64,000 nucleotides of DNA. Source: Poriferisodalis sp965205175. GTDB taxonomy: Bacteria; Actinomycetota; Acidimicrobiia; Acidimicrobiales; Poriferisodalaceae. The stretch spans positions 1,488,001 through 1,552,000 of the forward strand of contig NZ_OZ242038.1 of the NCBI RefSeq assembly GCF_965205175.1, written 5' to 3'. A model generated the notes under the pieces. The model was not told the origin of the DNA and searched no databases. It worked only from the letters and a program-made list of their open reading frames with translations. This document shows positions 34,093 through 42,500 of the stretch, piece after piece (position 1 is the first letter of the stretch; every line of letters starts with the position of its first letter). A program made the translations under genes and the position numbers.

Positions 34093-35610
34093 TCACCCGC
34101 TCTCGGCGAGTGTGGCCTGGTAGGCGGCCAGCGTTTGCAACCGTGCCTCGCCGTGATCGACGATGGGCGCGGGGTAGTCGCTGCCGAGCGTCACCCCCGC
34201 TGCGGCGAGCAGTTCGGGTGATACCTCCCAGGGCGCGTGGATGGCCTCGGTCGGCAGCCGAGCAAGCTCGGGAAGCCACTGCCGCAGGTGCGTTCCGTCG
34301 GGATCGAAGCGGCGGCTCTGCGCGACGGGGTTGAAGACTCTGAAGTAGGGGGCTGCGTCGGGGCCGGTGCCTGCCACCCATTGCCAGTTGCCCGCGTTCT
34401 GGGCTAGTTCTCCATCGGTCAGCAGGCGGCGGAACCAGCGCTCGCCACGCCGCCAATCCACCAGCAGGTCCTTCACCAAGAAGGATGCGGCGACCATGCG
34501 CAGCCGATTGTGGATCCAACCGGTGGCCGCCAGCTGCCGCATCGCTGCGTCCACGATGGGGTAGCCGGTTCGGCCCGCGCACCACGCGTCGAAGTCGCGT
34601 GCGGCTTGGTCGCCGGTGCGCCAGGCGACGCGGTCGTAGGGGGGCTTCAACGCTCTTGTGGCGATGTGCGGGTGTTCCCAGGTGAGGTGCGCGTACCAGT
34701 CTCGCCAGGCCAGCTGACGCACGAACGCTGCCCGGCCCGGGGTACCGGTGCCGACCGCAGCCACGACCGCACGGGGCGACAGCAGGCCGAAGCGCAGCGC
34801 GACACTCAGCTGCGACGTACCGCCGATGCTGCAGAGGTCGCAGGGCCTGCCGGCCGGCGCATGCGTCGAGAACAGCCGTGGCTGCGATGCGCTGCCGGCA
34901 CCGAAGAGATCGCGGCTCTCGTCGTAACGGTCGACTGCTGTGAGCCACCGTTCGAGCTGTGCCTCGGCGCAGTCAGCGGACCACATCTCGGTCCTGGAGT
35001 CGGACTCGCCGCCGGTCCGGTGACTGTCTGGCTGTGGCGTCGGCAGTTTGACGCCGCGTCGTGCGAGCTCGGCCAGCGCGTCGGACAGCGTCATCGCAAC
35101 CTTGACGGAGCACAGCATCTTGTTGTCGGCATCGGCCCGAGGCGGCAGTGGCGTGGCTTGCCAGCGGCGCCAGAACGGCGTGAACACGCGAGACAGCGCG
35201 CCGCTGCGGGTGAGCACGCTGCCCGGCGGCTGCACCACAGTTCCCCAGTACACCTCGAGCGGACACCCGAGCGCCGCTGCTGCAAGCCGGTCCCGCCGCT
35301 TCGAGTACGGCGTGACGTCGGTATTGACGCATACGGTGGTGGTGCCCAACTCTGCGGCCATGCGCGGCAACTCCTGCGCCGGGTCGCCAACGGTTGCCCG
35401 CAGCGACGCACCCAGCCGTTGCAGGGCCCGGTCCAACCCTGCCAACGCACCGAGGTAAGCACGCAGCCGATGTGGCCCCGCAGCCGCACACAGTTGTGGC
35501 TCCAACACCACGACGGGCACTGCGGTTCGCCCGCTCGTGGCCGCAGCCCACGCCGGATTGTCGGTCAAGCGCAGGTCGCGCCGGAACCATGCCAACGCGA
35601 GGTCGCTCAT
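34093..35610 (-). CDS. phr: deoxyribodipyrimidine photolyase (cryptochrome/photolyase family)
   Basis: A 505-residue light-dependent DNA repair enzyme. The N-terminal antenna domain begins LALAWFRRDLRLTDNPAW. The FAD domain shows QLAWRDWYAHLTWEHP, GRTGYPIVDAAMRQLAATGW, HNRLRMVAASFLVKDLLVDW and NAGNWQWVAGTGPDAAPYFR, and it ends with RVFNPVAQSRRFDPDG. ATG 35610 overlaps the stop of the upstream DUF1295 gene (ATGA). Being third in a coupled run after the KAS III-like and DUF1295 genes is unusual. Confidence 0.94.
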   Translation of the reverse strand: MSDLALAWFRRDLRLTDNPAWAAATSGRTAVPVVVLEPQLCAAAGPHRLRAYLGALAGLDRALQRLGASLRATVGDPAQELPRMAAELGTTTVCVNTDVTPYSKRRDRLAAAALGCPLEVYWGTVVQPPGSVLTRSGALSRVFTPFWRRWQATPLPPRADADNKMLCSVKVAMTLSDALAELARRGVKLPTPQPDSHRTGGESDSRTEMWSADCAEAQLERWLTAVDRYDESRDLFGAGSASQPRLFSTHAPAGRPCDLCSIGGTSQLSVALRFGLLSPRAVVAAVGTGTPGRAAFVRQLAWRDWYAHLTWEHPHIATRALKPPYDRVAWRTGDQAARDFDAWCAGRTGYPIVDAAMRQLAATGWIHNRLRMVAASFLVKDLLVDWRRGERWFRRLLTDGELAQNAGNWQWVAGTGPDAAPYFRVFNPVAQSRRFDPDGTHLRQWLPELARLPTEAIHAPWEVSPELLAAAGVTLGSDYPAPIVDHGEARLQTLAAYQATLAESG

Positions 35611-36392
35611 CGTGTGCGTGGCGGGTTGCGGCGCGGAGGCAAGGGCACGAAGGCGCTCGTGTGCGCCACGTAGGCAGCGTAGGCAGGCCGCCGGGTGCCG
35701 ATCGAGCGTTCGAGCAGCGCTACGCCGGACACCCGCAACAGCAGCACTGCCATGAGGATCGGCCCGACAGCCGTCCAGTAAGCGCCTGCGGACGCAGCAA
35801 CCAGGTAGATGCCCCACCACACCAAGGAGTCGCCGAAGTAGTTGGGGTGCCGGCTATAGCGCCACAACCCGCTGTCGAGCACCTTGCCGCGGTTGGCGGG
35901 ATCGGCCCGAAAGCGCCTCAGCTGACGGTCCGCGACAGCCTCGAACGTCAGTCCGACCGCCCATACCGTCGCACCGACCCAGTCCAGCCAGCCGAGTGCC
36001 GCTGTGCCGTCTGCACCCAGCACGGCCTGCAGCGGCAGCGAGACCACCGTGGCAAGCAGGCCCTGCAAGCCGAACACGATCACCAGGCTCCACCACGCGA
36101 ATGGCCGCCACTTGCGGCGCATGGCGACGTAGCGGTGGTCTTCCGGCTCGCCTCGCTTGCGAATCGCCAAGTAGACGCCGAGCCGCAGCCCCCAGGCCGT
36201 CACCATCCCGATCAGCAGCAGCTTCCGGCCGCTGCCGCTGCCAGAGGCAATCCAGTTGGCCCACCCGATCGCCACAAACAGCAACGGCCACAGCGGATCC
36301 ACAATCGACGCATCGCCCCAGCGCAGGCTCAACAGCCAGCAGCCGAGCATCAGCACAGCCACAACAGCAGCTGCGAGTCCCAGTGCGCTCAT
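35607..36392 (-). CDS. DUF1295 / steroid 5-alpha-reductase-like membrane protein
   Basis: A 261-residue polytopic membrane protein with about six hydrophobic segments. The C-terminal motif GLWRYSRHPNYFGDSLVWWG is characteristic of DUF1295 proteins, relatives of isoprenylcysteine methyltransferases and 3-oxo-5-alpha-steroid 4-dehydrogenases that bind NADPH or SAM through this region. Stop and start codons overlap neighbouring genes on both sides by four bases (ATGA), showing tight translational coupling with the KAS III-like gene upstream and the photolyase downstream. The lipid substrate is unknown. Confidence 0.87.
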   Translation of the reverse strand: MSALGLAAAVVAVLMLGCWLLSLRWGDASIVDPLWPLLFVAIGWANWIASGSGSGRKLLLIGMVTAWGLRLGVYLAIRKRGEPEDHRYVAMRRKWRPFAWWSLVIVFGLQGLLATVVSLPLQAVLGADGTAALGWLDWVGATVWAVGLTFEAVADRQLRRFRADPANRGKVLDSGLWRYSRHPNYFGDSLVWWGIYLVAASAGAYWTAVGPILMAVLLLRVSGVALLERSIGTRRPAYAAYVAHTSAFVPLPPRRNPPRTR

Positions 36393-37504
36393 GGCCCGAC
36401 AGCGCCGCGGTACGGTTCGCGATACAGCATCGCCCCCCAGTGGGCGCCGGCACCGAAGCTGGTGAACGCCACGAGCGAGCCAGGCCCGATGCGGCCGTCG
36501 CAGCGAAGCTCGTGGAAGAGGATCGGCAGCGTCGCCGCGGTGGTGTTGCCCCAGCGGTCGATGTTGGACGGCACCACCGACTTGTCTACGCCGAGGCGCC
36601 GCCGCACTCCGTCCAAGATGCGCTCGTTGGCTTGATGGGCGACCACCACGTCGAGGTCGTCGAGCGTGTGGCCGGCGCGAGCCAGTGCCTGCGTCACGGC
36701 ATCGGGCATGGTCTCGACAGCCAGCCGGTACAGGCCGCCGCCGTTCATCACCGGATGGTGCAAGCCGTTATCGATCTGGGCCGCGTCCGCGTACGGGCGC
36801 TGCAGCGACCCCAGTCCGGGCACTTCGATCAGATCGGCGTGAGCGCCGTCGCTGTGCAGCACCGACGCAAGAAAGCCCACTGTTGCCTCACGTCGTGCTT
36901 CACTGTGAGTCGTGGCGGCGGGCGCGCAGCGCTGGAGGACCGCAGCGCCCGCTCCGTCGCCGAACAGCACGCTCCAGGCTCGATGCCGATTCGCGAGTTC
37001 GCGCTCGTCTTCGGTGACTGGTCGGTCGGTCCGGCCGAGGACGATCTCCCAAGCGTCGCCCCACGGCAGGTAGCCAGCGTGGACTTCGGCGCCGGTCACC
37101 AGCACGGCGTCCGCCCGCTCGGTGGCGATGAGCATGTCGGCCAGGTCCAAGCCGAACAGGAACCCGGCGCACTGCTGTCGCAGGTCGAAGGTGGCCACGT
37201 TGCGAACGCCGGTCTGGTGCTGCACCGCACCGGCGATGCCCGGGGCCTGGCGGTCGGGCGTCATGGTGGCGCAGATCACCGCGTCCACATCCGCGGCAGC
37301 CAGGCCCGCGTCGGCGAGCGCGGCACGGGCCGCCTCGGCACCCAAGTCGGATGCGCCGGTGCCCGGTTCGGTGAAGCGGCGGCTTGCGACGCCGGTGCGG
37401 GAGCGGATCCACTCATCGGTGGTGTCCATGATGCGGGCGAGCCGGTTGTTGTCCACCACATGGGGCGGCTGTGCGATGCCAGTGCCCGTGATTGCCGCCG
37501 CCAT
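36389..37504 (-). CDS. 3-oxoacyl-ACP synthase III family protein
   Basis: A 371-residue thiolase-fold condensing enzyme. The triad is Cys112 (FDLRQQCAGFLFGL), His in VVVAHQANERI, and Asn in RWGNTTAATLPI. The N-terminal TTDEWIRSRTGVASRRF is the FabH-family signature. It is in an operon with a membrane reductase-like protein, not with fab genes, so it probably makes a special lipid or polyketide starter instead of serving as the housekeeping FabH. The start ATG 37504 gives a normal length. Confidence 0.9.
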   Translation of the reverse strand: MAAAITGTGIAQPPHVVDNNRLARIMDTTDEWIRSRTGVASRRFTEPGTGASDLGAEAARAALADAGLAAADVDAVICATMTPDRQAPGIAGAVQHQTGVRNVATFDLRQQCAGFLFGLDLADMLIATERADAVLVTGAEVHAGYLPWGDAWEIVLGRTDRPVTEDERELANRHRAWSVLFGDGAGAAVLQRCAPAATTHSEARREATVGFLASVLHSDGAHADLIEVPGLGSLQRPYADAAQIDNGLHHPVMNGGGLYRLAVETMPDAVTQALARAGHTLDDLDVVVAHQANERILDGVRRRLGVDKSVVPSNIDRWGNTTAATLPILFHELRCDGRIGPGSLVAFTSFGAGAHWGAMLYREPYRGAVGP

Positions 37505-37539
37505 GTCGTGGCGAGGCTAGGCGCTCAGCTTGGCCCGGG

Positions 37540-38109
37540 TCACCGGCCCATGGTGAAGAACTCGTCGTTGGGGCGCATGGACGTGAGGTGGGCCATGCGG
37601 TTCGACATGGCGAACAGTGCAGTGATGGCCCCGATGTCCCAGATATCGTCGTCGCTGAAGCCGTGAGCCCGCAGCTCGTCGTGGTCGGCCGACGCCACCG
37701 TCCACGGCTCGCGGCACATCTTCAGTGCGAAGCCGATCATCGCCCGCTGCCGGTCGGTGATGTCGGCCTTGGAAGGGTCGACCGCGAGCTGATCGGCCAG
37801 CAGCCGGTCCTTGGCTCGGATGCGCAGGATCGCGCCGTGCGCAACAACGCAGTAGAGGCAGTTGTTGGCCCCGCTGGTGGCCACCACGATCATCTCGCGT
37901 TCGGCTTTGGTGAGCCCGCCGGGGCCTTCCATGAGGGCGTCGTGGTAGGCCATGAAGGCACGCAGCTCGTCGGGCCGGTGCGCCAGTGCGAGGAAGACGT
38001 TGGGCACGAACCCGGTCTTGGACTGGATGAGCTCGATGCGTTCGCGCAGGTCGTCTGGGGTGTCGGCGAGGTCGGGCACCGGAAAGGTCGAGACGGCAGG
38101 TTCGGTCAT
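37540..38109 (-). CDS. AhpD-like peroxidase-related protein (carboxymuconolactone decarboxylase fold)
   Basis: A 189-residue AhpD-fold protein with the redox pair Cys-x-x-Cys followed by His in NNCLYCVVAHGA (about residue 83). Such proteins act as alkylhydroperoxidase partners. The pattern IQSKTGFVPNVFLALAHRP and the C-terminal PNDEFFTMGR match the 'peroxidase-related enzyme' group. The gene diverges from a second AhpD-fold gene with about 120 bp of shared upstream sequence. Confidence 0.88.
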   Translation of the reverse strand: MTEPAVSTFPVPDLADTPDDLRERIELIQSKTGFVPNVFLALAHRPDELRAFMAYHDALMEGPGGLTKAEREMIVVATSGANNCLYCVVAHGAILRIRAKDRLLADQLAVDPSKADITDRQRAMIGFALKMCREPWTVASADHDELRAHGFSDDDIWDIGAITALFAMSNRMAHLTSMRPNDEFFTMGR

Positions 38110-38228
38110 GGCCAGAGCCTAAGTGTCGGCAGATGTGCAGTGAGGCAGTGGTGCCGTGAGCGTTCGGCAGCGTCGTGCTGCGCAGTTCTTCTGCAGTCGG
38201 CCAGTCGACACGAGAGGACTGTTCGCCC

Positions 38229-38795
38229 ATGCAACTGCCACGCCCCGCCGCGCCGCGCCTCCAACCCATTCCCAAGGTCGCCGAGCGCGCTCGCGAAGTC
38301 ATGGAGGCTTCGTTCGCCAACGCCGTCAACATCATCGCGACCCTCGCACACAGCCGGCCGGTCTCGCGAGCGTTCGGCGAGTTCGCCCAAGCCATCCTGT
38401 TCAAGGGCGACCTGTCGCGCCGCAATGTGGAGATCGCCGTGCTCCGCATGGGCTGCAACTGCCAGTCCATCTACGAATTCGGCCAGCACACGCTCATCGC
38501 ACGTGCCGAAGTGATGACCGAGGAGGAGATCTATCTCGTCACCCGTCCGATCTCGCAGGGGCGCTGGACGCAGGCGGAGGCGGCACTGTTGCAGGTAGTG
38601 GACGACCTGTACAGCGACGACTGCGTCAGTGAGGCGTCCTGGGTCGAGGCTGTTCGTCACTTCCACGAGGCAGAGATGGTGCATCTGATCGCAGCGGCTG
38701 GCTGCTACCGGATGGTGAGCGGACTGCTGAACAGTCTCGGCGTGGAACGCGACGCGGGCGTGCCCGGATGGCCCACGGCGACGCCGGCGCCATAG
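38229..38795 (+). CDS. carboxymuconolactone decarboxylase family protein
   Basis: A 188-residue helical protein of the CMD/AhpD superfamily (FANAVNIIATLAHSRPVSRA, RRNVEIAVLRMGCNCQSIYE). The Cys-Asn-Cys near residue 77 occupies the place of the usual Cys-x-x-Cys, so peroxidase activity is uncertain. Actinobacterial relatives are annotated only as CMD family proteins. The start ATG 38229 is preferred over the longer frame. It diverges from the AhpD-like gene. Confidence 0.8.
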   Translation: MQLPRPAAPRLQPIPKVAERAREVMEASFANAVNIIATLAHSRPVSRAFGEFAQAILFKGDLSRRNVEIAVLRMGCNCQSIYEFGQHTLIARAEVMTEEEIYLVTRPISQGRWTQAEAALLQVVDDLYSDDCVSEASWVEAVRHFHEAEMVHLIAAAGCYRMVSGLLNSLGVERDAGVPGWPTATPAP

Positions 38796-38837
38796 GGCGG
38801 CGCATCATCCGGCACCCTCCTCGGGGTGTCGCACTTC

Positions 38838-38846
38838 TGCTACAGT
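38838..38846 (+). promoter_or_regulatory. extended -10 promoter for vapBC, probably leaderless
   Basis: TGCTACAGT fits an extended -10 (TGnTAnnnT). The antitoxin GTG begins seven bases after it, where transcription would start, so the mRNA is probably leaderless. I see no -35 hexamer at the right distance. Confidence 0.45.
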
Positions 38847-38852
38847 CGTGCT

Positions 38853-39107
38853 GTGAGCGAAGTGGCCTCCCGAGAATTGCGCAACAACACACGGGTACTG
38901 CTTGACCGCGTGGCCTGCGGGGAGCGCATCACGGTCACCGTGAACGGCCGTCCCGTGGCCGAACTGGGTCCAATAGGTGACCGGCCTCGGTGGATGGCTC
39001 GAGGCACATTCATCCGTGATGTGCTGACACATCAGGCCGACGCTGCGTTGTCGGCTACTCTGGCCTCGCTCACCGACGAGACGACTGACGAGCTGCCGTG
39101 GCGCTGA
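38853..39107 (+). CDS. vapB: antitoxin, Phd/YefM-type VapB
   Basis: An 84-residue antitoxin. The N-terminal SEVASRELRNNTRVLLDRV and ITVTVNGRPVAELGP are the Phd/YefM DNA-binding fold. The acidic C-terminal tail (SLTDETTDELPWR) would bind the toxin. GTG 38853 is chosen because it begins exactly at the domain and right after a -10-like sequence. The toxin gene overlaps it by ten bases. Confidence 0.88.
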   Translation: MSEVASRELRNNTRVLLDRVACGERITVTVNGRPVAELGPIGDRPRWMARGTFIRDVLTHQADAALSATLASLTDETTDELPWR

Positions 39108-39490
39108 GTCGGGGCTTAGCGGACACGTCCGTATTCGTCGCAGGAGAGGCAGGACGGCCGATCCGCACCGAACATTTCCCCGAAGAGTTGGCCGTCTCGA
39201 TCATCACAGTCGGCGAGCTGCGAGCTGGAGTGCTTGCGGCAACAGACACGCGGGTTCGCGATCGACGCCTCTCCACTCTCGCAGCGGCTCTGGCGCTCCA
39301 GCCGATACCCATCGACAACAGTGTGGCGGTGCGTTGGGCCATGCTACGCGTGCTCTTGCGTGAGGAAGGGCTGCGTATGCCTGTCAATGATTCGTGGATT
39401 GCCGCTACCGCCATGGCTCTCGAGGTGCCGGTCGTCACCCAGGACGCTGACTTCCCCTCGATTGACGGATTGCAAGTGATCCGTGCATGA
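39098..39490 (+). CDS. vapC: toxin, PIN-domain ribonuclease VapC
   Basis: A 130-residue PIN-domain toxin. The acidic metal site is seen as Asp9 (LADTSVFVA), Glu40 (TVGELRAG), Asp98 (PVNDSWIAATA) and Asp116/118 (TQDADFP). VapC enzymes cleave tRNA or rRNA. The gene overlaps the antitoxin stop, the usual coupled order. It lies immediately before the accessory locus with the large secreted proteins. Confidence 0.9.
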   Translation: MALSRGLADTSVFVAGEAGRPIRTEHFPEELAVSIITVGELRAGVLAATDTRVRDRRLSTLAAALALQPIPIDNSVAVRWAMLRVLLREEGLRMPVNDSWIAATAMALEVPVVTQDADFPSIDGLQVIRA

Positions 39491-39564
39491 GGATGGGCCT
39501 TCGCCCTGTTGGCCTGTGGTGATGCTGGTGCCGTAGGGCGGCTGCGGTTTGGGTTTGTGGGGGG

Positions 39565-42500
39565 GTGGTGTTGTTGCGTGTGGGGTTGGGGTTGTTGGTG
39601 GTGTTGGGGTTTGTGGGGGTGTTGGTGGGGGTGCCGTCGGCTGCGGGGAGCAGCGAGTCGGGGTCTGGGTGGGTGGCGGCGTCGGCGGTGTGCGATGCGG
39701 GTTGGGTGCTGGGTGATGACGGCAGGTGTTCTCGGGTGGTGAGCGAGGCTGCGGGGCGTGCGTGTCCTGCGTCGGTTGGGGGTAGGTCGGTGGTGTTGTC
39801 GGGGACGGGGTGTGTGTCGGCGTCGCCGCATTCGGTGCTGCCGAGCTTTGGCTGTGTGTCCGCGAACAGGGGTGTTGTGGGTGCGCGGTTCGTGCTGGTG
39901 GGGTCGCCGCCGTCGTGCGAGCGGACGGTGGCTCGTGAGGTGACGGTGACGCGGGTGGTGACTGAGCGGGTGCGTTACACGGAGCAGTATCGGGTGAGGG
40001 TGGCGCCGTTCACGAGGCGGGTGCGGGTGGCGCCGTTCACCCGGACCTACATGGGGATGGAGACCTACACGTACACGGTGCGGGTGCGGGTTGCGCCGTT
40101 CACGGAGCGGGTGCGGGAGTCGCATCGGGTGCTCGAGCAGGTGCGGTATGTGTCGCGGGAGCGGGTGGCGCCGTTCACCAAGCGGGTGCGAGTGGCGCCG
40201 TTGACTAGGACGGTGCGCCGTGCTTATCGGGTGACGCAGCCGTATTGCGCGGTCTATGACGTGGAGTTCGGGGTGGGCTGTTTGAGCTGGAAAACGCGTA
40301 CGGTGACGAAGTATCGTACGAGCACGGTGGCGGTGTACAACTATGTGACGCGGGCGGTGTTCAACTATCGGGATGTGGTGCGGTACCGGCCTGAGTGGGT
40401 GACGCGGTACCGGTATGTGACCCGGCAGGTGTACAACTATCGCAGCGAGCAGCGCACCGGCGTGCGCGAGACGCTGCACACCGAGCCGGTGTACAACTAC
40501 AAGAACGTGGACGTGTTCAACTACGAGACCCGTGAGCGTGAGGTGTGCTGCAGGCTGCAGCGACGCACCGTCACCGAGACCACCACGGTCCGGGAGAGAG
40601 AGTCGGCGGTGCCGGACGCGTCGTGCATGTTGTCGGGCTACGCGTTGAGCAGCGGCGGCCGCTGCGTGCAGCCGGCGGGTGCGCGCCTCGCGGACGCCGG
40701 CTACGCGTGCAGGGCGGGCTGGACGCGGGCTGCGGGGGACTCTCGTTCGTGTGAGCGGACGCTGTACAGGGCGCCGCGGTGGGTGTGCCCTGCTGCGCCC
40801 AGCCACACCTTGGACACGTCGGGGACGGTGCCGGTGTGCCGTTTGGCGGCCGGGGTGTGCCCGCCGGCGCGGCTGGGAGCGTTGGCGTCAGGCAGCCGCA
40901 CGCTGACGGGCACACTGAACAGGCAGTGCCGCTCGGAGCGGGTCGGCAGTGCTCAGTCGCCGCACTGGGCGCGAAGCTGGACGTTCACCCTCACCGCCCA
41001 AGCCACCCTCACCGCTGCGGTGTCGTCGACGCGAGGAGCGACGCTGCATCTGGTCGACACCGTCTCCGGCGCTGCGAAGAGCGTCGGCGGACGGCTGGCT
41101 GCGGGCAGCTACCTGATCGAGGTCGCCGCTGCGAGGCCGCGCACCGCTAGCAGGTTCACGCTGACGCTCACGATCGCCGGAACGCCCGCAGTGGTCATCT
41201 CCGGGCTCGCCGACGCCACCGCAGTCCCCAGGCTGGGCGCCACCACAGCCGCCGTGTCCACAGCGTTCGCTGTGGACCCCGCCGACGCAGCATGCACCGC
41301 CGCACCCACAGGCCCCACCGTGGTTCCCGTAAACGCACGGCAGAGCGCCTCGGCACTCTCGAAAGCCGCGCCGGCAGGCACCACGGTCGCTCCCGCAACC
41401 GGACGCAGCCGCACCGTCACCCACACCGTTCCCGAAGGCACCACCGTGACAGTCACCGTCACCTGCGCCAAAGCAGCCCACACCGCCACCGCGCGAGCCA
41501 AGCTCACCGCCACCAACGCTCCGGTGCAGATCAGCGGCCTCGACAACGCCGTCGCCGCATCCTGGGGCGCCCCAAGCGTCGCCGTCACCGACACCTTCGA
41601 GGTCACCCCCCACAACGCCACATGTGCTGCCAAGCCCGCAGCCGCCACTGTCGCCCCCACGTCAGGACGCGTCCGCACCGTCACCCTGCGAGTCGCAGCA
41701 GGCACAACCGCCACGGTCACCGTCACCTGCGCCAACGGCACCCAAACCCACACAGCGACAGCGCAGTTCACAGCGACCCCGTTCGGCCGATGCGACGCCA
41801 CCCTGGGCAGCTTCGGAGCCGGCACCGCCACCGTGCACGGCAGCCTCAGCCCCGAAGGCAACTGCAGAACCCAGCACGGCCGCGGCGTCCGCTACGCACG
41901 CCGCCACACCCTCACCCTCGCCCACCCCGGCTGGGTCACCATCACCGCCACATCCACCCAGTTCGACACCTACCTGCGCATCCTGCGAGGCGCCACCCGC
42001 ACAGGACGCGCCATCGCACAGCACAGCAGCAAAATCGACAGCAAGCTCCTGCCCGCCGGCGCCTACACCATCGAAGTCACCACCCGACAACGCCACAGCC
42101 GCACAAACCCCGACCGCACCACCGGCGCGTACACCCTCACCGTCACCGTCGACCACACCCCACGCACCAACCAGCCCGCCGCGCTCAACACCGCCGCCGG
42201 CACCAACACCACGACCGCCTGGGCCTACCAGCCCGCAACCGCCGAACTCGCCGTCACCGCATCCAGCGGCGTCACCGCCAACCTCACCGCCCGCAACGGC
42301 AAAGCCACACTCAACACCGCGCCCACACGCACCGGCGCCCACACCGTCACCGTCGCCTACGCCAACGGACCCCACAAACACACCCAGAAGACCGCCATCA
42401 CCGCGTTCGACGGAAACTGCCCACCAACGGCCGTACGGCAAGTTGGCCGCCAGCATGTGCACGGCCATCGCGCACGGCAGCCTCACTATCACCTCAAGGA

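Noticed and set aside
39070..40806. Minus-strand frame of 578 codons rich in Arg, Pro and His
   Set aside because: Antisense of vapC and the strand-repeat stalk. Low-complexity Arg/Pro/His content is typical of a shadow in high-GC DNA.
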